24,249 nucleotides of DNA from Candidatus Woesearchaeota archaeon (GCA_019323655.1 JAHWGX010000067.1:1-24249); one strand, 5' to 3'. Shown: positions 7,728 to 15,071, counted from the first letter of the stretch. The notes: generated by a model not told the origin, from the letters alone. A program made the numbers and translations.

Positions 7728-8699
7728 GCGCTTTTTTATTACTTTTACCGGATTTTTCCTCATGATGCTCAAGGCCTCATTATATTTCAGAAGCTTCTCC
7801 TTTGCGCCATGGTGCTGTATAACAGACTCTGCATTTGTTATCCCCAGCTTTAATGCAAACTCAACATCATTTTTCTTTATTATTCCCGATAAGAAGGAGG
7901 ATGCAAATGCGTCACCTGCCCCGGTGGTTTCCACTACCCTGACCTTATGCGTTTTTCCGCAGTATATGCAGTTGTCATGAAAAACATAGACTCCTTTTTT
8001 TCCGTCGGTAATTGCAACAATATCCGGGCCAAGCTTATGCAGTTTTTTCATCAGATTTTTTATGCTGCCCTTTCCAACAAGAGCAGAAGCCTCTTCTTTG
8101 TTTAATATTAGGATGTCCACCTTTTTCAGTATGCTTCCCAAGTAAGAAGGCCCTTTTTTTGCCAGATACGAGCTTATGTTAAAGGCAATTTTTATTTTGT
8201 TTTTATGGGCATAGCCGGCAATCTTTTCCAGTGTTTTGAAGGAACGGCCCATCATTGTTGAGAAATAAAACCATTTTGTTTTTAATTTTTTTAGGCTTAT
8301 TTCCCCTAGCCTTAAGCCATTGTTTGAGCCTTTAAATGCCAGGATTGTCCTGTCGTGCTTTTTGCTGTCAAGGATTATGGAATAGCCTGTCCTTTCTTTT
8401 TTTGACCTCACAATTAAGGAGGTATCAACATTTTCGTCTTTTAGTTTTTTTATGACCCTTTGGGAATTGTGGCCTAGCCCTATCTTTCCCAGAAAAGCTA
8501 CCTTATGGCCCAGCCTTGCCAGCGCAACAGCAGTGTTTGTTCCACCGCCGCCGACTGTAATGTTAAGCTCTTCAATGAGCATTTTTGAGCCGGTAGGGTA
8601 AGCAAGAAAGTCAATGTTCTTTTTCTTAATCAGCTTATTGAATTCCGTCCTGGCAAAAACATCCACAGTAGCAGAGCCGACAGTTATTATGCCATACAT
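7722..8699 (-). CDS. PfkB-family carbohydrate/nucleoside kinase
   Basis: A 325-residue ribokinase-fold enzyme of normal family length. It has the N-terminal substrate region VGSATVDVFA (7-16), the Gly-rich segment TVGGGGTNTAVALARLG (48-64, PfkB signature 1 region), the conserved ILNKEEA (198-204), and PfkB signature 2 ETTGAGDAFASSFLSG (257-272) with anion hole and catalytic base D263. Substrates in this family include ribose, adenosine and other nucleosides, fructose phosphates and 2-keto-3-deoxygluconate; the sequence alone does not decide, but ribose or a nucleoside is plausible. The ATG at 8699 lies 26-27 bases from a strong TATA element. It overlaps the ATPase gene tail-to-tail by six bases. 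Confidence 0.9.
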   Translation of the reverse strand: MYGIITVGSATVDVFARTEFNKLIKKKNIDFLAYPTGSKMLIEELNITVGGGGTNTAVALARLGHKVAFLGKIGLGHNSQRVIKKLKDENVDTSLIVRSKKERTGYSIILDSKKHDRTILAFKGSNNGLRLGEISLKKLKTKWFYFSTMMGRSFKTLEKIAGYAHKNKIKIAFNISSYLAKKGPSYLGSILKKVDILILNKEEASALVGKGSIKNLMKKLHKLGPDIVAITDGKKGVYVFHDNCIYCGKTHKVRVVETTGAGDAFASSFLSGIIKKNDVEFALKLGITNAESVIQHHGAKEKLLKYNEALSIMRKNPVKVIKKRL

Positions 8700-8721
8700 A
8701 GTTTTTTAACTGAATCAGGAG

Positions 8722-8729
8722 TTTATATA
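8722..8729 (-). promoter_or_regulatory. TATA box of the PfkB kinase gene
   Basis: TATATAAA on the minus strand, centred 26-27 bases before the ATG at 8699; leaderless spacing. Confidence 0.65.
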
Positions 8730-8739
8730 GTTTATTATT

Positions 8740-8820
8740 TTATTTAGTACCTCCGAATTCAGACGCAAAATAATTATTAATTCCTTGAAAAATATAGGCG
8801 GCGCCATTGTTGCGCCGCAT
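8740..8820 (-). CDS. Possible 26-aa mini-ORF beginning in a GC-rich hairpin
   Basis: An ATG at 8820 opens 26 codons (start MRRNNGAAYIF, end FGGTK) ending in TAA before the PfkB kinase promoter. A TATA-like element on the minus strand at about 8862-8875 could serve it. Its first codons are the GC-rich palindrome described separately, so its composition may reflect the hairpin rather than a protein. Low confidence. Confidence 0.15.
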   Translation of the reverse strand: MRRNNGAAYIFQGINNYFASEFGGTK

Positions 8821-8827
8821 TATTTTG
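8766..8827. repeat. Nested inverted repeat / GC-rich stem-loop
   Basis: GCGGCGC (8798-8804) and GCGCCGC (8812-8818) form a perfect 7-bp GC stem with a 7-base loop in an otherwise AT-rich intergenic region. Outside it, CAAAATAAT (8766-8774) is exactly complementary to ATTATTTTG (8819-8827), so a larger folded structure is possible. On the minus strand the GC stem is followed by CTATATTTTTC, giving a terminator-like shape after nurA. It could also be a structured RNA or a protein-binding site. The flanking bases of the 8700-8899 gap hold only the promoter of the kinase gene. Confidence 0.5.
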
Positions 8828-8899
8828 ATATGCTGCGTTAAGAACAAGCTGGCAATATGCTTGAATTTATTATATTTCTTTTAGAACTGTTTGTTGGTT

Positions 8900-9949
8900 T
8901 TAGCCTATGCTGTCAAGAATCTCGTGGGCGTCTATGTTGCTTAGGCTTTCTTTTATTTTTTCCCAGTCTTTTCCGAATTTTGCCGAGAAGAACATGAGCA
9001 TCATGCCCTTTTCCTTGTCTGATATTCTTGCGTTTCTGTCAGCTTCTATCAGGGCGTAAGGATAGCCTATGAATACAGGGTCCTTGCAGTTTTCTGCAAT
9101 CATGCTTATTACATCACGAAGGCATTGCTTTTGCTCTTTGTAAATCTCAAATCTGAAGATATGCCCCGATTTTTCATGGAGCTTTACAAAAGACATTTCT
9201 GCCTTGTGGCTGCTGGTTTTTATTTCCGCAACCGGGCTGTAAAGCCATCTGCCTTTGAAATTAAATTTATTTAATGCACTTGCTATTGAGTTTCCCTTGT
9301 CTGTCATTAATGTCGTTGTTTTGCTTAAACCGCAGATGATAATGTTTTTTTCAATAGCTTTTTTGTATAATTCATCAAAATATTTTTTTTCATTAGTAAA
9401 AGTGCATTGGAGGGAGCCGTCCAATATTATTATATCCCTGCTGTCCAGTAAATCCATAATATCCAATGCTGTTTTTAGTTCTGAAAACCTTCTTATTAAG
9501 TTGGACATATTAGAAATGCTTACGCGGGCAATTCCCTGCTTAATGGTTTCGTCCATAGAGCTCAAGAATAAATCTTCATTATTTGGGGTGATATTATTTT
9601 GGTTATTTATAACTTCAACATCATAGTACAATTCATTGTTTATGTCTTTGGCACTGGCAAAAGCATAGAAATCCTGTTTTTTCGACGCAATCCTTTTGTT
9701 TTCCCGGTAGATTGTATAATAAACTCTTATCAGGCTTAATGAGAAATTGGAGGATTTTATTATTTCAGAAGAGCCTCCGTCAATAAAGGCAATTTTATTT
9801 TTGGAATGAATTTTTTTTATTTCATGGAAGTTTTTGATGTCCAAATCAAATGCCTTGTAAGCAGGGTCTGAGAATTTTACGCATTTATCGTTAGTTTCAT
9901 AGATATTATTTTTTACTAATGATACTATTTCATCAAATATGTGTTGCAT
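8900..9949 (-). CDS. nurA: NurA-domain nuclease
   Basis: A 349-residue NurA-family protein. Archaeal NurA is a manganese-dependent single-strand endonuclease and 5'-3' exonuclease that works with the HerA translocase in double-strand break end resection. Visible signatures are the first catalytic Asp in FIDGGS (about 55-60), the second acidic motif ILDGSL (about 174-179), the middle GLSKTTTL segment, and the C-terminal GYPYALIEADRNARISDKE, typical of NurA. The ATG at 9949 is preferred over the upstream TTG at 9973 because a TATA element sits 27 bases before it and would overlap the longer form. No herA, mre11 or rad50 is adjacent. The gene is divergent from the macro-domain gene. Confidence 0.85.
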   Translation of the reverse strand: MQHIFDEIVSLVKNNIYETNDKCVKFSDPAYKAFDLDIKNFHEIKKIHSKNKIAFIDGGSSEIIKSSNFSLSLIRVYYTIYRENKRIASKKQDFYAFASAKDINNELYYDVEVINNQNNITPNNEDLFLSSMDETIKQGIARVSISNMSNLIRRFSELKTALDIMDLLDSRDIIILDGSLQCTFTNEKKYFDELYKKAIEKNIIICGLSKTTTLMTDKGNSIASALNKFNFKGRWLYSPVAEIKTSSHKAEMSFVKLHEKSGHIFRFEIYKEQKQCLRDVISMIAENCKDPVFIGYPYALIEADRNARISDKEKGMMLMFFSAKFGKDWEKIKESLSNIDAHEILDSIG

Positions 9950-9971
9950 TTTGGAATGAGGAGTGGATTTC

Positions 9972-9980
9972 AATATTTAA
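9972..9980 (-). promoter_or_regulatory. TATA box of nurA
   Basis: TTAAATATT on the minus strand, centred 27 bases before the ATG at 9949; it supports the shorter start. Confidence 0.55.
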
Positions 9981-10038
9981 CAGTTTTTGTTTTTAGGTTG
10001 CTCTAAAATTAATAGTATGCCTACTGCTTTTCAGCAAA

Positions 10039-10046
10039 TTTTATAT
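10039..10046 (+). promoter_or_regulatory. TATA box of the macro-domain gene
   Basis: TTTTATAT centred 27-28 bases before the ATG at 10070; leaderless spacing. Confidence 0.6.
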
Positions 10047-10062
10047 TATTAACCTGGTTCTT

Positions 10063-10071
10063 TTTGCCTAT
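10063..10071. promoter_or_regulatory. Copy of nadK-nadA palindrome arm at the macro start codon
   Basis: TTTGCCTAT, identical to the right arm of the palindrome at 12341-12359, overlaps the predicted transcription start and the ATG of the macro-domain gene. No second arm is present, so it would be a half-site at best. Confidence 0.25.
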
Positions 10072-10582
10072 GAAGCTAAATATCCTAGTGGCGGATATAA
10101 CCACCTTAGAGGTCGATGTAATAGTAAATGCTGCTAATTCATCGCTGCTTGGCGGTGGAGGGGTTGATGGTGCTATACACAATGTGGCAGGGCCAAAGCT
10201 TTTAGAAGAATGTCGAGAAATAAGAAAAAATAGATATCCTAATGGCTTGCCTACTGGGCAAGCAGTTATTACAAAAGGCTATAATCTTCCTGCAAAATAT
10301 ATAATCCATACTGTGGGGCCTGTTTATGATGAAGAGAAAGAGCCGGCAAGATTGCTTGCCGATGCGTACATAAATTCCCTGAATCTCGCAGAACAGAATA
10401 AGCTAAAGTCAATTGCTTTCCCGGCAATAAGCACAGGTATTTTTGGCTATCCTAAAGAGGAAGCAGCAGAAGTTGTAAAAAAAGTGATTGATGACTACGA
10501 CTTTAAGTCAATAGAAAAAGTTATTTTATGCTTTTATTCTGAGGAAGACAAGGAGATAGCGGAGAGGGTTTTTGGGAAGTGA
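10070..10582 (+). CDS. MacroD-type macro domain ADP-ribose hydrolase
   Basis: A 170-residue single macro domain. It has the MacroD-type pattern: VNAANSSLLGGGGVDGAI (18-35) for ADP-ribose binding, CPTG-like LPTGQAVITKGYNLPAKYIIHTVGPVY, and AFPAISTGIFGYP near residue 125. Enzymes of this class remove ADP-ribose from acidic residues of proteins and deacetylate O-acetyl-ADP-ribose, products of NAD-consuming enzymes. The ATG at 10070 is favoured over an in-frame TTG at 10064 by promoter spacing. Its position beside the NAD block suggests a role in handling NAD-derived ADP-ribose; this is inference. It is divergent from nurA and convergent with a small membrane protein gene. The 140-base gap after it holds nothing I can name. 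Confidence 0.92.
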   Translation: MKLNILVADITTLEVDVIVNAANSSLLGGGGVDGAIHNVAGPKLLEECREIRKNRYPNGLPTGQAVITKGYNLPAKYIIHTVGPVYDEEKEPARLLADAYINSLNLAEQNKLKSIAFPAISTGIFGYPKEEAAEVVKKVIDDYDFKSIEKVILCFYSEEDKEIAERVFGK

Positions 10583-10723
10583 GATGAAAGGGGGTGTAAT
10601 ACTTATATGCTTATTGTGTCCTTTATATAGGGGGAAAATTGCTTCCGTTGGGTAATCTTTGGCGTTCAATCAAATTAGTGAATCTGGCACATCAAGAACA
10701 ATAATCAATACGAGAAAACAATT

Positions 10724-11188
10724 TTACAAATCTTTCTCTTTTACAAATAATACAATAAAAATTTGCCCCATGAATGCAATTCCTAACAAGAGATACTGGA
10801 AAAAATATAACCAAAAAATTGATTTGTTCTTTTTTTCAATTTTCTCAATAATATTATCATTGAAGTAAAAATATTCCATTTCATTAGAAATATTTTGAGA
10901 TGTTTCAATAGTATTTACTGAATCTAAGGCTATGCATGTTGTGTAATCCTGAAATTTAGCATCATTGCAATTTTTATAGCTTGTTAAGTTTTCAATTTCA
11001 TGAAAAATATCTGCTTGTGCAAGAAATTTATTTATCATTACAATATTTGCATTGAACTTTTGAGTTCTTTTTATTTCGTTTAATAATAATTCTGACTTAC
11101 TATCTTGAATACTTGAAGAAACAGTGTTGAGAATTAATACTGCTAACAATATTCCAGAGGCAACTATAAATATTGCTCTTTTTGACAT
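10724..11188 (-). CDS. Small membrane protein, function unknown
   Basis: A 154-residue protein with a hydrophobic helix at each end (about 4-26 and 122-147) and a hydrophilic middle of about 95 residues with two cysteines (C74, C85) that could form a disulfide if exported. The ATG at 11188 lies 26-27 bases after a TATATAAA on the minus strand, so it is probably expressed from its own leaderless transcript. I recognise no family. An overlapping plus-strand open frame (10659-10868) has no promoter and was judged a shadow. Its place between macro-domain and NAD kinase genes gives no clear hint of role. Confidence 0.7.
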   Translation of the reverse strand: MSKRAIFIVASGILLAVLILNTVSSSIQDSKSELLLNEIKRTQKFNANIVMINKFLAQADIFHEIENLTSYKNCNDAKFQDYTTCIALDSVNTIETSQNISNEMEYFYFNDNIIEKIEKKNKSIFWLYFFQYLLLGIAFMGQIFIVLFVKEKDL

Positions 11189-11210
11189 ATAATCTATGAT
11201 ATTAATTGAA

Positions 11211-11218
11211 TATATAAA
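11211..11218 (-). promoter_or_regulatory. TATA box of small membrane protein gene
   Basis: Minus-strand TTTATATA centred 26-27 bases before the ATG at 11188. Confidence 0.6.
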
Positions 11219-11285
11219 CGTTTTCTCGCCTTTCTTCTTTATAGCCTGACTTATTGAGCATAACCTAAGTTACAAGACCTTTTTT

Positions 11286-12299
11286 CTAAACCCCATAAAC
11301 AGTCTGCCTTGCGTCACTGAGGTAAGGCTTTTGCGTGATTAATCTTTTTTTAAGCAGAAGCTCTAATGCGTATCTTACGGTTCTTTCCGGGAGGTAGCTT
11401 ATTTTGATTACTTCTTTCTGGGTTAAGTTTCCCTCATAAGACAGGATTTTATAAACCAGTTTTGCGCTTGGCGGAAGGTTTTTTGTTTTTTCAGGGGTTA
11501 AGGCAGCAACACGCTTCTTCAGCTTGTTTTCTATTGAATAGTCTTTTGAAAACTCAACAAACAGAGCATCGTATTTTGACTTTTCTATCTCAACAGAATC
11601 GCTTTTTAAGGCAGCCCTCACAGCGCCGTCCGTAATAACAATCGGGGAATATGCCTGCACTTCCGTTATCCTTATTTTAGTTTTGTTTGAAACTATTACG
11701 CTTGTCCTTTTTTCGAGTGATGACACGGGTGTAACAGACAACACTTCAGGCTCGTCAAGGATTATTGGGCCGTGGGCAGAAAAGCTGTAGCCAGTGCTGC
11801 CTGTCGGTGTTGAAACTATAAGCCCGTCAGCATTGTCTTTCCATAGCTTATCATTGTTAAGATTTAAGGTATACCTTATCAAAGAAGCGCTTTTAGAAGA
11901 AAAAATTCCTATATCGTTCAATGCAGAATGTTTTTCATTATTGTTGAACGCTGCAACTATCCTTGACCTTTTAAGAATATTATACTTCCCTTTTTCCAGA
12001 AGGCCTACACATTCACGGAAATTTGCAGAATCTGCATGGGCAAGAAAGCTTTGCATGGAGGCTATGCCTAAAAGGGGAATCTGTTTTTTACCCAGGCTTC
12101 TGAATGTTTTTAATATCAGATTGTCATCACCTACTGCCAGTATGCACTTAGGCTCTGTCTCATCAATATTTTTTTTAGCTTCGGAAATTCTTGTATTTTT
12201 GTCCAGGGCATATTCCAGACTTTTTGCTTTAAGATAAGCCAACAGTTTTTTTGTGAGCTCTATTGATTCAGTATCATTATTGCTTGTCACAAAGAACAT
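11286..12299 (-). CDS. nadK: NAD kinase fold fused to a C-terminal winged helix
   Basis: A 337-residue two-domain protein. Residues 1-255 follow the NAD kinase family (ATP plus NAD to NADP): NDIGIF (128-133), DGLIVSTPTGSTGYSFSAHGPII (158-180) and ITDGA (222-226) are well kept. The usual GGDGT is degraded to GDDNL (57-61), keeping the Asp, and the usual GxNxGxLGFL becomes GIASMQSFL (78-86), so catalytic activity is not assured. Residues about 275-337 are a MarR/TrmB-like winged helix (SAKLVYKIL, LTQKEVIKISYLPERTVRYALELL, wing ending SDARQTVYGV). The ATG at 12299 has a TATA element 26-27 bases upstream; the longer start at 12320 would overlap it. It is divergent from nadA across a 19-bp palindrome, suggesting that it senses NAD(P) and regulates NAD synthesis (inference). 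Confidence 0.87.
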   Translation of the reverse strand: MFFVTSNNDTESIELTKKLLAYLKAKSLEYALDKNTRISEAKKNIDETEPKCILAVGDDNLILKTFRSLGKKQIPLLGIASMQSFLAHADSANFRECVGLLEKGKYNILKRSRIVAAFNNNEKHSALNDIGIFSSKSASLIRYTLNLNNDKLWKDNADGLIVSTPTGSTGYSFSAHGPIILDEPEVLSVTPVSSLEKRTSVIVSNKTKIRITEVQAYSPIVITDGAVRAALKSDSVEIEKSKYDALFVEFSKDYSIENKLKKRVAALTPEKTKNLPPSAKLVYKILSYEGNLTQKEVIKISYLPERTVRYALELLLKKRLITQKPYLSDARQTVYGV

Positions 12300-12320
12300 G
12301 GAAAAGAGAAGATTCAGCAT

Positions 12321-12330
12321 ATTTAAATAA
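12321..12330 (-). promoter_or_regulatory. TATA box of the NAD kinase-winged helix gene
   Basis: Minus-strand TTATTTAAAT centred 26-27 bases before the ATG at 12299. Confidence 0.6.
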
Positions 12331-12340
12331 TTTGCTATTT

Positions 12341-12359
12341 ATAGGCAAATTTTGCCTAT
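12341..12359. promoter_or_regulatory. 19-bp perfect palindrome, candidate operator
   Basis: ATAGGCAAA, one central T, then TTTGCCTAT: nine-base arms with no mismatch. It lies in the divergent region between the NAD kinase-winged helix gene and nadA, about 11 bases upstream of the former's TATA element and about 40 upstream of the latter's. The core TTGCCT recurs at 12383-12388. A dimeric winged-helix regulator is the natural binder, and the fused winged helix encoded next to it is the obvious candidate; binding is inferred. Confidence 0.6.
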
Positions 12360-12400
12360 TTTTTAGATAAACCGAACTTATATTGCCTGATTGCATAGTT

Positions 12401-12408
12401 ATTTTAAA
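12401..12408 (+). promoter_or_regulatory. TATA box of the nadA-nadC-nadX operon
   Basis: ATTTTAAA centred 25-26 bases before the ATG at 12430. A second candidate, ACTTATATT at about 12375-12383, would instead fit the ATG at 12412. Confidence 0.5.
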
Positions 12409-12429
12409 AACATGTTCTTATTGGAGAAA

Positions 12430-13350
12430 ATGCAATTCCATCAAAAAACAGACGATACAGAGCTGATAAAGGCCATACTAGAGCTAAAAAGAAAAAAGAA
12501 TGCTGTTATTCTGGCCCATAACTACCAAAGGCCTGAGATGTATGAAATTGCCGATTTTATTGGCGATTCTCTTGACTTGTCGCAGGAAGCCGCAAAGACA
12601 GATGCTGATATAATCTTGTTCTGCGGGGTTAAGTTTATGGCAGAAACTGCGAAAATACTAAGCCCGGATAAGACTGTTTTAATTCCTGCTTTGGAGGCAG
12701 GATGCTCACTCGCGGATATGGCAGGAAAAGAGCAGCTTATAAAAACAAAAAAACTGCATCCTGATGCCGCTGCTGTCAGCTATGTAAACTCAAGCGCCGA
12801 GATAAAAGCAATGTCTGATGTGTGCTGCACTTCAATGAATGCAGTAAAAATTGCCAATTCCCTTCCTCATAAAGAAATAATTTTTTTGCCTGACAGGAAC
12901 CTGGGAGAGTATGTGGCTAAAAAGACAGATAAAAAAATAATTTTGTGGGACGGCTACTGTTTTGTGCACGACAGGATAACTGCAAAAATGCTTTTGGAAT
13001 TAAAGGAAAAAATTCCGGATGCGAAAGTAATTGCGCATCCTGAATGCAGGGAAGAGGTTTTGCAGATGGCAGATCATATTTCCGGGACAGGGGGAATGGC
13101 AAAATTTGCCAAATCAAGCAATGCAAGGGATTTTATAGTTGCTACAGAATGCGGCATGATTGAAAAGCTGAAGAGGGACATCCCAAACAAGAATTTTTAT
13201 TCGTTCAATAGCGTCTGCAATTACATGAAACTGACTACCCTGCCTCTGGCTGCAGATGCATTGACAAAAAACCAGTACCAAGTTACTTTGCCGCAGGATA
13301 TAATGGAAAAAGCAAAAAGGGCATTGGGCAAGATGCTGGAATTAAGCTAG
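12430..13350 (+). CDS. nadA: Quinolinate synthase
   Basis: A 306-residue [4Fe-4S] enzyme condensing iminoaspartate with dihydroxyacetone phosphate to quinolinate, the second step of de novo NAD synthesis. The family opening LAHNYQRPEMYEIADFIGDSLDLSQEA (28-54) is clear. The three cluster-ligand cysteines are in the usual contexts and spacing: C92 (AGCSLADM), C177 (WDGYCFVH) and C263 (VCNYMKL). The repeated HPEC and ATECGM segments of the three-fold domain structure are also present. Promoter spacing favours ATG 12430; ATG 12412 or TTG 12391 would add six or thirteen residues. One base separates it from nadC, so they form one operon. Control by the divergent fused regulator is inferred. Confidence 0.95.
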   Translation: MQFHQKTDDTELIKAILELKRKKNAVILAHNYQRPEMYEIADFIGDSLDLSQEAAKTDADIILFCGVKFMAETAKILSPDKTVLIPALEAGCSLADMAGKEQLIKTKKLHPDAAAVSYVNSSAEIKAMSDVCCTSMNAVKIANSLPHKEIIFLPDRNLGEYVAKKTDKKIILWDGYCFVHDRITAKMLLELKEKIPDAKVIAHPECREEVLQMADHISGTGGMAKFAKSSNARDFIVATECGMIEKLKRDIPNKNFYSFNSVCNYMKLTTLPLAADALTKNQYQVTLPQDIMEKAKRALGKMLELS

Positions 13351-13351
13351 G

Positions 13352-14269
13352 ATGGACGAAAAAAGACGGCAATGGGTTAAGGAATTTTTTGACAGAAGCA
13401 GTTTTTTAAATTTTAAAAACAGGGAATACTATGATTTTTTCAAAAATCTGGCTAATGAAAAATTAAAGGGAGATATTGGGGAAGGGGACATCACAACCTT
13501 GTCCTTAATTGATAAGAGAAGAAATATAACCGCAGTTGTAAAGGCAAAGCAGGACGGGATTGCTGCTGGAATTGAGGAATCTTCTTGGTTACTTGAGGGC
13601 TTGGAGGTTAAAGCCTATAAAAAAGACGGAGACGAAATAAAAAATGGAGATATCATTCTGGAAATCCATGGCAATGCGGGGAAGATACTTAGTTACGAAA
13701 GAACCGTTCTTGACATAGTGCAGAGAATGAGCGGAATAGCCACCAAGGCTTATGAACTAAAACAAATTGTCAAAAATAATTGTTTTATTGCAGCGACCAG
13801 GAAGACTTTGCTTTATTTGATTGACAAAAAAGCGGTTTCTGTTGGCGGAGCTTTAACACACAGGCTTAACTTAAATGATTTTATCCTTATAAAAAGCAAT
13901 CATTTGAAACTTCTGGATTATGATGCTGATAAGGCCTTAAAGCTTGCAGCTGAAAATGAGAAAGCGGGCTGTATAGAAATTGAGGCAAAAAACAAAAAAA
14001 CAGCATTGGAAGCTGCAGAAACAATTTCAAAACTAAGCCAAAAAAAAATGTTTGCAATCATGTTCGACAATATGAAGCCCAACGAGATTAAGAATTTAAT
14101 AAAAATAATTACAAATAATTATGCAAAAAAGAATCTTTTATTTGAGGCTTCCGGCGGAATAAACCAGGAGAATATAGAAGAGTATAGCAAAACAGGAGTT
14201 GACATTATTTCCCTGGGATGCCTGACCCATTCGCCAAAAGCTTTTGACATGTCTCTGGAGATAAAATGA
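13352..14269 (+). CDS. nadC: Nicotinate-nucleotide pyrophosphorylase (quinolinate phosphoribosyltransferase)
   Basis: A 305-residue type II phosphoribosyltransferase converting quinolinate and PRPP to nicotinate mononucleotide, CO2 and pyrophosphate, the step after NadA. Recognisable blocks are EGDITT (44-49), ERTVLDIVQRMSGIAT (116-131), ATRKT (148-152), LIDKKAVSVGGALTHRLNL with the PRPP/quinolinate-binding basic residues (156-174), and LIKSNH (179-184). C-terminal FEASGGIN and DIISLGCLTHS complete the barrel. The usual Pro-Gly after ATRKT is replaced by LLY and the usual KDNH is KSNH. It begins one base after the nadA stop and overlaps the next gene by ATGA, so all three genes are translated together. 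Confidence 0.94.
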   Translation: MDEKRRQWVKEFFDRSSFLNFKNREYYDFFKNLANEKLKGDIGEGDITTLSLIDKRRNITAVVKAKQDGIAAGIEESSWLLEGLEVKAYKKDGDEIKNGDIILEIHGNAGKILSYERTVLDIVQRMSGIATKAYELKQIVKNNCFIAATRKTLLYLIDKKAVSVGGALTHRLNLNDFILIKSNHLKLLDYDADKALKLAAENEKAGCIEIEAKNKKTALEAAETISKLSQKKMFAIMFDNMKPNEIKNLIKIITNNYAKKNLLFEASGGINQENIEEYSKTGVDIISLGCLTHSPKAFDMSLEIK

Positions 14270-15054
14270 AAGCAGGGATTATCGGCTGCGGGAATATGGG
14301 AACAGAGATTGCGCTGTTTATAGACCGGGAGACTGATATAGATCTGAAGTTTTTATGCGATGTTGATGATGCCCAAGTGGCAGGGCTGTTAAAAAAATTG
14401 GGCAACGGGCAGATAAAATGCTCTATGGAGGAATTAATTGAGAATTCTGATTTGGTGGTGGAATCTGCAAGCAAGCAGGCAGTCAGAGAAATTCTTAAAA
14501 GCGAAAATGCAGATAAAAAAGGAAAAAAATTGCTGATAATGAGCACTGGCGGGATAACAGATAATATGGATTTGTTCTGCAAAATAAAAAATTGCGGGGT
14601 TTATGTGCCCTCCGGGGCAATAGCTGGCATGGACGCAATAAAGGCTGTTGCAGGAGAAATAAAATCATTGACATTGACAACGACAAAGCCGGTTAAAGGG
14701 CTTAGGAGTTCTCCTTACATTATAAAAAGCAATATTGGCATCAACAACTTAAAAAATAAAAAAACAATTTTTGAAGGGAACTTAGAAGAGGCAATTGATG
14801 GTTTCCCCCAGAACATTAATGTTGCTGCTACCTTGTTTCTTGCTTCAAGATTTGAGAATATAAAAATAAAAATAATTGCTGACCCTGATGCAGAGGTTAA
14901 TATGCATGAGATTATATGCGAAGGAGATTTTGGAAAAATGAAGCTGAAAACAGAGAATTTGCCGAGCAAAAACCCAAAGACAAGCTGGCTTGCGGTGTTA
15001 AGCGCCATACAAACTCTGAGGGACATTAAAGGCAATGTAAGAATCGGCAATTAA
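14266..15054 (+). CDS. nadX: L-aspartate dehydrogenase
   Basis: A 262-residue NAD(P)-dependent aspartate dehydrogenase that makes the iminoaspartate used by NadA, replacing the FAD-dependent oxidase NadB. The Rossmann motif GCGNMG is at 7-12; the middle has VPSGAIAGMDAIKA (114-127); the catalytic region has PQNINVAATLFLAS (181-194) and VNMHEI with catalytic His214; the C-terminal NPKTSWLAVLSAI is typical. The start ATG overlaps the nadC stop (ATGA). As the third gene of the operon it supplies the first pathway step, so aspartate to nicotinate mononucleotide is encoded here without oxygen-dependent chemistry. NadD and NadE are not in the window. Confidence 0.92.
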   Translation: MKAGIIGCGNMGTEIALFIDRETDIDLKFLCDVDDAQVAGLLKKLGNGQIKCSMEELIENSDLVVESASKQAVREILKSENADKKGKKLLIMSTGGITDNMDLFCKIKNCGVYVPSGAIAGMDAIKAVAGEIKSLTLTTTKPVKGLRSSPYIIKSNIGINNLKNKKTIFEGNLEEAIDGFPQNINVAATLFLASRFENIKIKIIADPDAEVNMHEIICEGDFGKMKLKTENLPSKNPKTSWLAVLSAIQTLRDIKGNVRIGN

Positions 15055-15071
15055 TTTTCCTTTTCCAAACA

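Noticed and set aside
10584..10655. 23-codon frame directly after the macro-domain gene
   Set aside because: No promoter of its own, no ribosome site and no recognisable pattern; short frames like this arise by chance.
10659..10868. Plus-strand frame opposite the small membrane protein
   Set aside because: The opposite strand has a TATA element at the right distance and a sensible membrane topology; this frame has neither.
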